Shown here one piece after another: positions 1-12,012 of a DNA stretch of 64,000 nt. A program made the translations under genes and the position numbers. The notes under the pieces are model-generated. The model made no database searches, had not been told where the DNA came from, and saw only the letters and a list, made by a program, of their open reading frames with translations. The DNA is from Jacaranda mimosifolia (lineage: Eukaryota > Streptophyta > Magnoliopsida > Lamiales > Bignoniaceae), in the NCBI GenBank assembly GCA_018894105.1, contig CM032128.1, positions 30,465,299 through 30,529,298 on the forward strand, in the 5' to 3' direction. Within the stretch, counting starts at the first letter, position 1, and every line of letters starts with the position of its first letter.

Positions 1-826
1 TCTTCATTCCAACTTTGAAAAGTGAGGATTTCTCCTCTTATGAATTTCTTTGAATTCTCTCAAAAAATGAATTCTTCTTTTCAAGCAAATTTTTGAAATT
101 TTCTCTTGATTTTTCACCCTCCTTTGTACATAAGGTTTAATTATATATAATTGTCTTACTCATAATACTTTAATATTTATTTAAAATTATTTTCATAATA
201 TATAATTATATGTCCACATAATATTTTTATATTTAATTTTTTTTTCATAATATAATTATTTACATGTATATATTAAAATTTAAATTAAATTATATCATAA
301 TATGTAATAATTACACATAAATTTTTATATTTAAATATTATTATTTCCTTAATATAGTTATTTGAAGTATATTTAAACATTTTAAATAAAATTATTTTCA
401 TATTATGTAATTATATCTATACATAATGTTTTATTATTTAAACAAAATTATTTTCATAATATACAACTATGTTTACACAACTGTATTATTTAAATAATAT
501 TATTTCATAATATGTTTATATTTACACCTTATTTTTATTATTTAAATAAAATATTTACATATATATTTTAATACTTAAATAAAATTATTTTCCACATATA
601 TAAATATATACACGTTTATTTCAGTATATACTTAAAAATTTAAAATTTTAATTAATTAAGTTATTACATAAATTCATTATTATATTTTAGTATGTATATA
701 TTATAGGATATTCCAAATAATATTTTGTTCTAATAAAAACTTATATATAAATATTATATAAAAAAATTTACATACACAATATTTTAACTCATACTTCACA
801 ACCAATCACCATCTCACAAGTTTTTG

Positions 827-827
<1 letters not shown>

Positions 828-863
<36 letters not shown>
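828..863. repeat. (CA)n microsatellite
   Basis: About 17 uninterrupted CA units lie inside the AT-rich dispersed repeat. The inverted copy near 31 kb lacks this expansion, so it arose after the copies separated. Confidence 0.95.
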
Positions 864-866
<3 letters not shown>

Positions 867-969
867 CTCACAACCAAACATCATCTCAAACTTCTTCTCA
901 CAAAAAATCTCACAACCAATTACCATCTCACAATATTCACCTGTCACATTAATCTCAATCATTATATTA

Positions 970-1611
970 AGGGTCAGTTTACTTTTTGATATGGAATGTA
1001 GGGTGATATGATGAAATGAGGGATGAAGAGTAGGATTATGATAATTTTATAATTTTTATTGGATGTTTACTCTGTGGAATGATATGAATGATAAAATTGA
1101 ATTATTGTATTGAGAATGTTTACATTAAAATAAATTATAAAACTTGGATAAATTATAAAATACTAAAGTATCCCTAGTTAAAATATTTTTCTATTTAGCA
1201 TAAAAAAGTAATTTTTCTCCATGTCAATACAACATCCAACTATTTCTTCTTTTTTCTGTTAGCATAAAGAAATTATTTTTTCTCCATTCCAATACAACAT
1301 TTTTACACAAATTATATATATCAAATTTTCTTTTAATTATTTTAATATAAATATATTTTCAATATTTAATATTTTTAATTATTTTAAATTTTTTGATTGG
1401 CGCCGCAATCAGGAAATCATTTGAAGTTGCGGTGCTACAAGGGCGATAAAACCATCCCACTTCAAATGTGGGATGACTCATCACTCAAAAAATTTGCACA
1501 GTGACGGGGGCTGACATATTTTTACAGGACTTCCATCTTTGAAAGTAAACATAAGATGAGGTAGGATGTGGATTTTCATTCTACTTTATATTTCAAAATA
1601 AACGTGCCCTT
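970..1611. mobile_element. MITE-like element with imperfect terminal inverted repeats
   Basis: The left end AGGGTCAGTTTAC and the right end ATAAACGTGCCCT are imperfect inverted repeats. The flanks read TTA/TAA, as expected for a short target duplication of the Harbinger/Tourist type. The insertion interrupts the dispersed repeat, and the inverted copy near 30.88 kb has the corresponding uninterrupted sequence (see findings). No coding capacity. A similar internal block, 'gaaatgagggatgaag'-like, recurs near 16330-16450, suggesting a family in this genome. Confidence 0.7.
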
Positions 1612-1760
1612 ACTTCACAAACAATCACTTCCTCATAAAACAAAAAAAAATTCAACCCACAAATACAAAAAGTTCACTATTCTCTCTCAAAAATAGAAAA
1701 TGATAAATCAAATTACATGTAATCACAACCTTCAATATTTTTTAATTCTCTCTCAGAATT

Positions 1761-2880
1761 TCAATAATCTCTATTTTTTCCTACCAATTTTAATACGTCA
1801 TTATCTTCTCTACTAATTTTCTTTTTCCTTCTCTTTTTCAATAATTATTTTAATCAATTCACTTTCAATTGATTTTGGAAAAAAAAATTCCATGGAAGTA
1901 ACATCAGTAAAAAGAAAAAAATAAAAATGTAAAAGTTAAATTAAATTATCATGCACAGGTAGGAAATATAAAATAAGTAATTGCTCAAATGCCAAAGACA
2001 AGAAAGAATGGAGCGTGTGTGTCACCTATAAACGCAGCGCGCGGGGTTGCAATCCGTATAAAGAACAAGTGTGTGAAATTTTTGATAGGGCCGAGGGAAT
2101 GGAGATCTCAGCGAGGGACAGACTTTTGAGTTTTGAGTACAACAGACAATTCTCTTAAATATAAATAATTATAATTAAATATATAAATACATCTAGCCTT
2201 TTGAGATGTTTACGGTTTACCGGACGAGACAAATACCCCATCCTAGACTTTAGACTATACCCTATATTTTGAGGGCTACATGCCACGTCTAACTTTTGAT
2301 TTTTTATTTTTATTTTTATTTTCTAAATATATATATATATATGCTAATGCATATCGACACAAGTCATAACAACATAATAGAAGAAGGCACTACGTGAGGG
2401 TGATGTCAATAAGACCATCCAATATATTTTCATAACATTTTTTATTCTAGATATTACCCAAGATTATCTGGCCTAATAACACTTAATCTCTTATTTGATA
2501 AGAAAGATTGAGGTGATAAGTCTGATGATAATAAAGGATGACTCAGTATTGTTCACAAAATTAGGGATTATTGAAGTTGGGTGTGCTGATACATGATTGA
2601 TGGATGATCTCCCTCCCTATATTAACTATAAAATTACTTAAATATCCTTTGCCTTTTTTTATTGGAAATAACAAAGAAATCCCATGGATAAGACAAAATC
2701 AAATTGATGGAGATTTAAGAGCAATTTCGTAATATTCATCGTAAATTTCTCATATAAAACAAAAAAGTGATACAATGGAAATTGTAATATGTACTAGTGT
2801 TGAATATAATGATTCACAATCAAACAAGAATATGAGATTATTAATCTCACTCAAATACCATATATTCTACTACCTACTAC
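1761..2880. other. Intergenic, no gene seen
   Basis: AT-rich DNA with a short GC-richer patch at about 2005-2130 that I could not assign. An (AT)n run lies near 2328-2342. The 2460-2640 stretch resembles the interior of the 970-1611 MITE ('aaaggatgactcag'-like) and may be a degraded copy. No supported open reading frame. Confidence 0.5.
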
Positions 2881-3223
2881 CATAGTTGTCAAGAGCGCAA
2901 AGCGTAGCGACGCGCAAACGTGCCCTGGAGCTATAGTGCATAGCGCGCTTTATCGAAATAAAGTGCACCATATATATATGTATATATTTCTACCATGCAC
3001 CTCAAATACCAATATATTTCACATATTGTAAAGAATAAATAACTAAGTTATCACAAAAATAATGATGATTTCTAAATCTGTGCAACAATTAAATATATAT
3101 CAAATAAGTTCATACAAAAATATCATTCAAAATCAAGCACAGTAAGTAACCAAATTAAAAAATAAGCAACCATAGTTTCTAATTCCAAAATTCAAAAGTT
3201 CTAAACTCCAAAATTTCCCAACT

Positions 3224-5765
3224 CTATTCATCATCATTCAAATCTTCACCATCAAGATTAATATGATCATTTTCATCACCAACGAGAGATTTATAGCATT
3301 CATTATCCTTCTCTTCTTCCTCCTCCGTATCACTTAAATTAGTATCAAATTCCTCCTCTTCATTTTGTGGAAACTTAGACATAAATGAACTTGGTGTTTT
3401 CTTTTTTGGAACTGCTTTGGAAGCAGATGACCCGCCTCTCTTTCCCCTTAATGAACCTGTAAGAGCGAGAACTTCGAGATCTAAAATCGTATGCATCTTT
3501 ATTAACTCCTACAACATCAGAAACATCACGGCAAATCAAATTTTCATCATCGAATACAAGTTCATCCTCATCTTCCTCTTGCATTCTCTCCACCAACCAT
3601 TCATTGCTTTCATCTAATGTATGACTCTCCAAAATAATAGGATCAATACGATCATGATTGTCATATCTCCGCAACAAAACTCTATTATATTTGATAAAAA
3701 CCAAGTCATTTAAGCATTGTTATCCCAATCTATTTTTATTTTTATTTTTTTACTGAAGATGTAGAATAATAAGTTAATGTAATTAATTAGTAGCATAAAA
3801 AACTTATAAATGCATAACTTGGTCAAAAGTTACTTAAAACACTCAAAATTCTCTCACAATCGAAAGAGCTACAAGTAAGGCTTAGAATTTTTATGGCCAA
3901 CTTTGCAAAGTTGGCGTTGAGGCTCCAAGTGAAGACCACCATTCAGTTATCAATTAATAATAAAAAAGAAATTATAAGAAAGTTAATATTTTTTGTGTAA
4001 TAATAAGTTACAGTATAATGTTTAATTCATAAACATAATAAGATAATTAGATAAAATAATTGTTTACATGGTGCTAGTAGTGTTCTTTACCTTTTTGCTG
4101 TAGCAGATCAAAAATTACCTTCAGCTCTCTTGTATATTGCTCGCTCCTTGCTAATTTCATCTTATAGTGAGATTTGTCGCACTAATCGTTCTATGCAATC
4201 ATATAAACCATATATAACTTCTGCATCTTCTTCTATGTTTGGCTTGCTATGGAAAAACTGGGGGTACTGACTGGCTGCATGCAAGGGCTAATGAAGCTGA
4301 CAATTCCACATTTTGTCAATAATATCTAAAACTTCTTTACATTTTGCTTCACTCTTCTCAAAAACAATTTCAATTTTTTCCTTACTTTTATCCATCGCCT
4401 CGTAAATATAGCCAGGGAGGCTTCTTCTCACCATCTATCAATTGAAAGACCTCAATCAGGGGCCTACTAAACTTTATGCAATAAGCAATAGTGTTCAAAA
4501 AACAAGACATAAATATAATTCTTTGCACTTGTTTACCTCATTGCTCTTTTGCAAACTTGCTTTGCTCCACTTTTCAGAAGTTAACATCCTTTTCAAACTC
4601 AACTTGTGCTTATGGAAGCTCCTCAATGTCAAAAAAAGGGTAGCAAAGCAAGTTATTGCTGGCCGAATCATATCTTTTTGACCAGTGAACTCTCTCATTA
4701 TGTTCAAGACTTGAGCTTTATTATAGATGTAGCCACTGACACTTATTGCCTATTCAAGTGTCCTCTTCAATTCTGGCATTTTGAAAGTATCTTCAAACAT
4801 TAAATCCAAACCGTGTGCTGCACATGGGAACCAATACAAGTGTTGATATTTCTCCATCAATATCTTCCTGGCATCGCACCTGCACTATCGATGACAACTT
4901 GTATAACATTTTTCTCTCCAACATGTTGTATAAATATGTCAAATAGCTCAAACATTTTCTCAGCTATATAAGAGTAGCCTAATGCATCAATCAACTATAA
5001 GAACATGCTTCCTCTAGGAATATTCACCAAAAAATTGATAAGTGATCTTTCTTTTCTGTCACTCCACCCGTTTGCCATGATACTACAACAAGATATTTCC
5101 TTGTCTTCCTCATGCCATTTCAAAAGCATTTTAGTGTGTTCCATCTCCTTCTTTAGATTTGTCACCCTCATCTCGTGATATCTTGGCACTATATTGCCCA
5201 ATTATTTGAATCATAAGCCCAAAACTATTGTATTTAACCACATTGAATGGTATCTAGGGATCATACATCCACTTGGCAAATTTTTGGATTGTATCATCCT
5301 GCAATCTCTTTTGAATATTGATATACTGTGCTTTTGTTTCACCTTGATGCTTCAACATCATTCTTAAAATACTAATTGATTGGCCCCATTTGTTTGGACT
5401 TTTTTGATTGTTGGGTTGCTGATTGAATTGAGGTAGGTATAGGTGTCTTCCCTTGTAATTGTTCATGCTCTTCTTGATGTTATTCTACATCATCAATATC
5501 ATCCAAGTGAGGAATTGAATCCATGGTTGCTTTTGCTTATTTCTTTGCTTCCATAAGCTCTTTCAATTCAATCTTCACAAATTTAGGAACTTGTTTACAA
5601 GCTGTTGCATTTCTGAATCCCCCAATAAGATGTTCTTTAAGCCTAAAAATTCCCCCTTTGGTAATTTTGGAGCAATAATTGCATTTGATACCATCATTAG
5701 TTTTATTTGGATTGACTAACATTCCACCCAGGATCCTTCTTGCTCCTATTTGAAGTATCGAAACT
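3224..5765 (-). pseudogene. hAT transposase pseudogene (BED zinc finger, DUF659, dimerisation remnant)
   Basis: Minus-strand fragments lie in the order expected for plant hAT transposases. A BED zinc finger lies at about 5540-5760 (CNYC followed by RLKEHL) with the preceding KKDPGW in another frame. A linker and DUF659 core lie at about 4990-5466, including ANGWSDRKERSLINFLVN, where family members have a similar SDGW/TDRK motif. Middle-domain pieces lie at about 4495-4880 (CAAHGLDLMFED and FATLFLTL). The C-terminal dimerisation segment at about 3810-3960 reads WWSSLGASTPTLQ, then shifts frame to KLAIKILSLTCSS. An acidic tail (3224-3704) ends at the TAA at 3224. At least two frameshifts and several stops separate the pieces, so no functional protein is expected. 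Family assignment is firm; exon structure is not resolvable. Confidence 0.85.
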
Positions 5766-6576
5766 CTCCATTTTTTCTTACTATAACAAAAAGGAAACTA
5801 AATTCAATATTTGAACACAATAATTAACTAAATTCAACATTTAAACACAATAATTAACAAAAAGGATTATTAGCACTTAGCACTTGAACAATCTAATAAA
5901 TTTAGGAAATCAAAAATTTATTTTGAAGCCCTAAAACATTTTTGCCCGTAAGCTAACAATCACATTTTTAATAATAAAATGACTTAATGAAAAGAACAAT
6001 AACATTTTTTAGCTGCCCATAAGTTAACAATCACATTTTTAGTAGTAAAATGAATTAATGAGAAAAACATTTTTGCCCATAAGTTAATGACACATTTTTA
6101 ATAGTAAAATGAAATAATGAAAAGAACAATAACATTTTTTATCTGCCCATGCCGCATAAGTTGACAAACAACAGTAAAATAAAAGGATAGAAGAGGGGGG
6201 GGGGAGCACAAAGCAAGCGAATTACCTGGGGAAGTCAAACTGAATGTTGGTGAGAAGAGGTCAGAGATGGGTCGAAGAAGAAGCCAAAGGTAGGAGGAGA
6301 AGTTGTTTGCCTGTGGAGAAGACAGAATGGAAGGGCTTGGGCTGCTATTGTTGCTCGCAGGAAATGGGGAAAGGGCATAATAGATATCGAAAGTGGCGAT
6401 TTTGCCTTTTCTAGACCTGCTAGACTTTTGGGCATATGTTAAAATGCCTTTAACACGCTTTTTGTTCCACGTTTTCCTTCTAATTTTTTTTTCTTCAAAA
6501 GGGTAGGTTAAACATAGGGTGAGCTTAGCTGTGTTGCGCTATTGCGCAATGGCGCAGAAAGCATGGTGAAGCATGC

Positions 6577-6680
6577 GCAATGCTTAACTGCGTTGCGCAG
6601 CGCGACGTGCACTTCGCACAATCGCGGCGAAGCGCATGCAACGCTTAACTATGTTGTGCAGTGCAACGTGCACTTTGCAT
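6577..6680. repeat. Subterminal tandem duplication of the hAT element
   Basis: Two copies offset by 61 bp share GCTTAACT and the following 30 bp. The copy near 6583 keeps GCG and CG dinucleotides, while the copy near 6644 has TG or CA at most of these sites, as expected from deamination of methylated cytosine. Repeated subterminal motifs are the usual transposase-binding architecture of hAT elements; the binding role here is inferred. Confidence 0.7.
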
Positions 6681-6725
6681 CACATTGCATGATAGCACGT
6701 GCTTCATGCTCGTTTGACAACCATG

Positions 6726-7659
6726 TCCACTACTACCTAATGTCTGATATGTCCTTAGAAACTTATATTTTATAAAATAAAGAATATTCATAAAAAAAAG
6801 GAGTATGAACTTTGATGTTGCAAACTTATTTTTCTCTTTCTTAAACCATTAAAAATAAAATTTTATATTAAATTACATCTTTTTCATCTTTTTCCTTTTG
6901 CTTTCCATTTCATAATTTGTGGAATAGACAATGAAATTTTCATGTCACCTACTTGAGTTAGGTAGTGTCTAAAATAAACAATATTTGTTTTATTTTAAAA
7001 TTATGAGGTTAGTTTGATTAGACATGAACGTTTTGATAACAAGAAAAGGAAAAAGGAAAAAGAAAAAAAGAAAAAAACCCTTTTCTTGATGTTTATGTTA
7101 TTTATATGAATGAAAGTTAGTGATTTTAGTTATAACATTATTTTCTGGAGAAAAAATCATTTAACACTGAAATCTAATTTTGAAAAAGTGAAAGTAGGTT
7201 TCGTAAATTTGGGATACATATATTCCTATATATTGTAAGAGGCTATCATCTTGGGAATAGTAGTCCACATTATAACTTTTGTTCTTTTCCTGTTTATTTT
7301 TATTTTCATCTTTGCTTAAATCAAAAGTCAAAAGATTTGGCCAGGGATGACATTTTTTGTGCATAGTATATTAATGTTTTAATAAATCCTACGATATCAA
7401 AAGTAGAGAAAATAAAATAAGTGGATGAAACAACGTTGTACTCCCAAACTCCAAAATGGTGCTGTTTCGTGTTTTATTTTATATATTTTTTTAAATTTAT
7501 ACACACACATCTCCCATATTATGTCGGATATTTATGTCGTTGGGCCTCAGGCCACTCAGCATATTTTATTTTACTTTAAAATTGTACTCTTATTACCATC
7601 ATTTAAAACACAATTACAAAATTAAAAAACAAAGGAGCCTGTAGATTAAAAAAGTATTT
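6726..7659. other. Intergenic, no gene seen
   Basis: AT-rich DNA with A/T tracts and no supported coding region; apparent open frames are short, start at non-ATG codons or lack any family signature. Confidence 0.5.
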
Positions 7660-7980
7660 AGACGCATTTATAATCTTCTCAAGACATCTTATAAATTATT
7701 TAAAGGTACTTCATGAGATGTTAAAGACTGTTCAGTAAATTTTATTTTAAAAATGAGCTAATAGAATTTTAAAATAAAATATTATCATCTTGTAAATTCT
7801 TTTTAATTTGAACTATTTTAATTACAATATTGTCATTAATAAACAACAACTTATAAACTTTAAGATCTTCTTTTATTCAAACACATTAATAATTTATTTT
7901 GAAAAATAAAATTCAACATCTGATAAGATATATGAGCTTATAATATTTTTTAAATAAATTTAACAACACCCTCTAGAAGT
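7660..7980. mobile_element. MITE family B, copy 1
   Basis: The segment from 'gcatttataatcttctc' to 'taacaacaccctctag' resembles the reverse complement of 23300-23697. Shared blocks include 'tttattttgaaaaataaaat' with 'attaataatttatt' and the 'agcttataatatttttt' terminus. Both copies carry inward-facing 'cttataa' runs at the two ends, so the element is palindrome-like with no coding capacity. Exact ends and target duplication are not resolved. Confidence 0.5.
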
Positions 7981-8669
7981 TATGGATGTATAGCTTTTAC
8001 TTACCCATCGCAAGAAAAAGGCACTTTTAAACCATGCAACCAAATATTCAGTTGGTTGATTTTTTTATTTTTTTTTCCCCTTTCCTGGATAATATTTGGT
8101 TTTATTCTAGGTGTTTTTGGAAAAATATTTTGGAAAATAAGTTATGAGAATGTGATGTGTATTAATTTAGTTTTATTTTATAGTAGAATTGCATGTTTAG
8201 TTTCATTTTCAAATGGAACAAATTATATTGTAGATATTAAATAAGTATTTTTATGTTTGATTAGTAGGGTGAAAATGTGATTTTATATTATTATTTTTGT
8301 GTATATATAATTATAATTTGCAATGATATAATTAATATATGTAATGATTAGTCAAATGACCAATTGATTTAACGATATTATCTTCACATTAATATGTGTG
8401 ATGTTTAATGTTCGAACCTTAATGATCGCATGTAAATGCTTTGGGAATGTTTGTGATACTTTGACATCGTTTTGTGTATTTTGAGAAGAAAAAAAAAATT
8501 ATACTTCATTTTTCTTATAAGATTTTTTTTCGGGATTAAACTAAAAACAAAAACACCCTTAATATCTAGTAGGACATGCCATATTATTTAACTGGATTAG
8601 TTTTTAATTAGATTATAAATGTTAATATTTATTTAATAATAATATTTATTATTTATTTGTATACATCTA

Positions 8670-8993
8670 GGGCCTGTTTGGTTTTATTTTCATTTTCATT
8701 ATTTCTAAAATTTGAAAAGTTAGTTAGTGAAAATGAGTATGTATTTGGATAAATTATTGAAAAAGTAATGATTATATTGATTTTAATAGATTGTAGGTAG
8801 ATAGAGATATAAATAATGGAATAGAGAGAAAAAATATATATGTTATTAAAAGAAGCTAGATAGTTTATTGAAAAATATATTTTGAAAATAAAAATAAAAA
8901 TAATATTGGATAAAAATGTATAAAAAAATCGTGTTTCATTTTTAAAATAGTAAAAATATAAAAATAGACTTTAAAAATGAAACCAAACGGGCC
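8670..8993 (+). mobile_element. MITE family A, copy A1
   Basis: The left end GGGCCTGTTTGGTTTTATTT and the right end AAATGAAACCAAACGGGCC form a terminal inverted repeat of about 20 bp around 324 bp of non-coding DNA. The interior contains the family block 'gaaaagttagttag'. The TIR resembles hAT-type MITEs of plants (inference). I see no clear target duplication. Confidence 0.8.
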
Positions 8994-8999
8994 TTTAAC

Positions 9000-9393
9000 A
9001 GGGTGTTTGGTTTCATTTCCAAGATCCCTTTTCATTTTCATGTGGGAATGAAAATTAAAAACACATACTTTTTCATAACTTTTTAAAGAAAAAGTATACA
9101 TTTTCTTCTCCAAACTCATTTCTAAACCTATCATATCATCCTATTACACATAAATCAAATTTAAATTTGATTTGACATAAAGTTACCTATTATAATTTTT
9201 AAATTAATAAAATATACATATATTTAAATATTAAAAATAAAAATTAATCTATTTTTCAATCTTACAACGTATTATAATTATTACTTTCCAACATTTCATT
9301 CAAATACATCTCAATTTCTATTTAACTAATTTTTCAATTTTTAAAAATAATTAAAAATAAAAATAGCATTTTAAAATAAAACCAAACCGGCTG
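9000..9393 (-). mobile_element. MITE family A, copy A2 (next to A1, opposite orientation)
   Basis: It starts GGGTGTTTGGTTTCATTTCC and ends AATAAAACCAAACCGGCTGT. Only 6 bp separate it from A1. The interior has the family block in reverse ('taactaatttttcaattttt' near the right end), so A1 and A2 form an inverted pair. Non-coding. Confidence 0.75.
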
Positions 9394-9409
9394 TAAGCTT
9401 TTTCCAAAT

Positions 9410-10038
9410 CTATATGGAAAAAAAAAAAAATTCAAATTGCGGCAAACTTCCTTTTGCTGTGCCCCACCCCACGCTCCTGGCAGAAAATGAGAATGACGCT
9501 GGACCATCTCTCACGCGTGTGACAGCGGTGTCCCAAATTCCGAACCCAAGACTGGCCTCGACGGGATTACCGTATAACAGATGGAACTGTTGGATTAAAA
9601 CTGTGATAGTAATGTAACAAACAGGATTTGATGCCGCCTCTTCCAGACAGCAATAATCCAAGTTACAAGGGAGCACCATGTACCGTGTTTCACGCGCCTC
9701 GGATGTGTCGAATCCCGACATTCGACCCGACCCGGAAAATCCATTTAATATAATATAATACATGTGGAAATTCAAAATGATTTTTTTTTCCCCCTTCTTC
9801 TCTGTGATAAGAGTAAACCTCGGGCGACGAGAATCACTTTCCTTGTTCCCGCTTGAATGCTTATCGGATTCTCTGCAGATTCCCACCACGCGCTGCTGCC
9901 CAAGCCCTTCGGTCGCGAAAATCGAACCACGCGCTCTTTCGGAGCATTGAATAAAACGGATCCTCCTTCACGGGTAAGGCTTCCCAACGAACGGGGTACT
10001 TCCTTTTGACTTATCCTTGGGTCAAAAGTTACATTCAT
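9410..10038. other. GC-richer island of unknown origin
   Basis: This roughly 630-bp stretch is clearly richer in G+C and CpG than the AT-rich DNA on both sides. It contains phrases such as 'cttcggtcgcgaaaatcg' and 'cgaacggggtacttcc'. It carries open frames of 159 and 88 codons on the minus strand, but neither shows a recognisable domain and neither begins at a convincing ATG. Possibilities are an insertion of organellar (mitochondrial) DNA, a fragment of a gene and promoter, or a CpG-rich transposon piece. I could not decide between them. A 7-bp inverted repeat TTTTGAC/GTCAAAA lies at its right edge. Confidence 0.4.
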
Positions 10039-12000
10039 ATTTTAATTTAAATAATTTTATATGTAACGATATATTTTTTTATTGAATATTATTTAGTTTT
10101 GCAATTTATTTCCAACTTATTTTAAAATCCTATGTGTTAGTCAAAAATAAGATGTAAGATTTTTATTTTTTTAAAATATTGCTATGATACATTCGTATAC
10201 ACATATTAATCAACTGTATTTTTTCTCAAAATTGGAAGATAAAATTTCAGTTTAATGTTAATTACGTTTACTTTGTCTGTGTGGAGGATAAACATAAATA
10301 TATATATTTTGACAAAAATTGTATTTCTTATTTGACTAAAATACAACTAAAAATGTACTAAGGACGAAACTATTGACAAATTGTAATGACAATATTCTCC
10401 TATTTGTCAATATATTAACCTTCATGGCATGCGATTTTTGCATGTATAGATTCAAATACTGCATTGATGCTAATTGTATAGATAAATGATAAAAGACTTG
10501 ATATTTAAATAACATAAATAAATAATTGTGTAATTCAAATAATAAACATATAGAACAATATGCCATATTAATTATTGATTAATATAAACTCATATACAAC
10601 AAAACAATTCATGCATCAAAAAGATAAAGAAATATGAGAATTGAGATATAACCGCCTATATATTCTATAAAATTTTCATTATTTGTGACTATATCTCTTG
10701 TATTTTATCATTAACATTGAACAAAAAAGATAACTTTAAAAATTAAAAATTACAGGTATAATTGTTAGTTTATAATTTTTAGTATGGTACGATATAATTG
10801 TAAATTGTCACTTTGAACCTACTTTTATATATATAGACATGGCAATATGTAATGAAAGCAAAAACAAAAAACGAAAAACAAAAATAAAAACAAAAACATA
10901 CATCTTTTCACACACACACACACACACACAACACAACACGATCTCCCCATTTATTTTTTCCACTAATAAAAGATTTTAAATTTATACTTTAACGAACAAA
11001 CTAATAAATAGCATCTCATGTCTTTATTTTTTATTTTTTTTGGTAGGTTAAAAAAATACAAAAGAACCATTTTTTTTTAATAGAAAAGGAAATCTTCAAA
11101 GACACAAATGGGTTAAAGGACAATAAGAATCCAAACCTAAATGGGAAAATAATGGTGGAAATCACAAGTCAAACAAATGTAATTTAAAGAATGAATCAAT
11201 AATTAGTATGGCAGTGCAACCATCGATTTATGTTGGTGTGTGTGATATAATGATTTTTAAATGATGACTAAACAATAATAAATCTCCAAACATTAAAAGA
11301 AAAATATACAAACTACAAACATATCAACAACGTTGATTATTTATTATTAAAATTCTAAAAAAATCAATTTGATTTGAAGAACAAATAAATAACCAACAAT
11401 TTCAATAGTTTTTTATTAGTTATACGATAAAATTATTCTTTAACAATAAAACATTAATGATAAAAAATAAAAATTTAGATAGTCTAAGCAAGTACTGTTT
11501 TGAGGAATGGACTAATAACCAACAATGTCAATTATTTTATGTCGATTTCATAATAAAATTTATTAGTTAATAATAAAATGGCAATAAAAATGAAAGCTTA
11601 AATTAATGATAAAGGTTTAAAAAATAAAAATAAAAATTACTATTAACCAACAACGGACTAAGAAAATGAAAATGAGAAACCGAAATCGAACAAGTAAAAA
11701 AGGTCCTAAAATTCAAAATGCAAAAATATAAGTTGTCTTGAAAAATATAACAATTTTTAATTAATATTTTTAAGGTAAGATTTTATGACAAAATCATTCT
11801 CGTAAATCTCACAACTACATGAATTATTTCTATTATTATATCTGGAAATGCTTATCTTGATTAAACATCATCAACCTATAAACCAACTGAAATTCACTAT
11901 AGTTTCTCTCAAATAATGATACTACAAAGTCCCTTGTATATTCTTCCAAGCAGATAAGAAGGAACTTAAATTTTCATTCAAAAATTGCTGACATTAATTG
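10039..12000. other. Intergenic, no gene seen
   Basis: AT-rich DNA with a short (CA)n tract near 10911-10931. The 11230-11640 part repeats phrases such as 'aataaaacattaatgat' and 'aaccaacaat', suggesting an old low-copy duplication. No supported coding region. The right end is the distal upstream region of the MCTP gene. Confidence 0.5.
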
Positions 12001-12012
12001 AGAGTTGAGACC

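Larger units (their letters stand above)
1..1760 (+). repeat. Dispersed AT-rich repeat, copy 1 (interrupted by a MITE)
   Basis: This stretch matches the reverse complement of 30830-32110. The landmarks match in order: a coding-free leader ending in a 'cataaggtttaatt' block near 130, about 650 bp of alternating ATTATATA-type sequence, then 'actcata..tcacaaccaatc' near 790, and after the MITE at 970-1611 a block ending in 'tctctctcaaaaat' near 1690. No open reading frame of interest is present. It looks like an old non-coding mobile or satellite-like repeat. Its left end lies outside the window, so total length is unknown. A (CA)n microsatellite at about 828-863 sits inside it. Confidence 0.65.
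2881..6725 (-). mobile_element. hAT-superfamily DNA transposon, decayed
   Basis: The left end CATAGTTGTCAA and the right end TTGACAACCATG form a 12-bp terminal inverted repeat with one mismatch. The flanking octamers, CCTACTAC on the left and TCCACTAC on the right, agree at 6 of 8 positions, consistent with an aged 8-bp hAT target duplication. Both ends carry CpG-rich subterminal sequence (GCGCAA/GCGTAG-type motifs), unusual in this AT-rich window. The interior encodes, on the minus strand, a broken BED/DUF659 transposase. I call it a formerly autonomous element that can no longer make its own transposase. Confidence 0.82.

Noticed and set aside
6235..6435. A 66-codon minus-strand frame inside the hAT element as a host gene
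   Set aside because: It lies in the leader region of the transposase and shows no protein family signature.
9410..9889. A 159-codon minus-strand open frame as a gene
   Set aside because: No domain or family signature, no convincing start, and the island is GC-richer, which lengthens chance frames.
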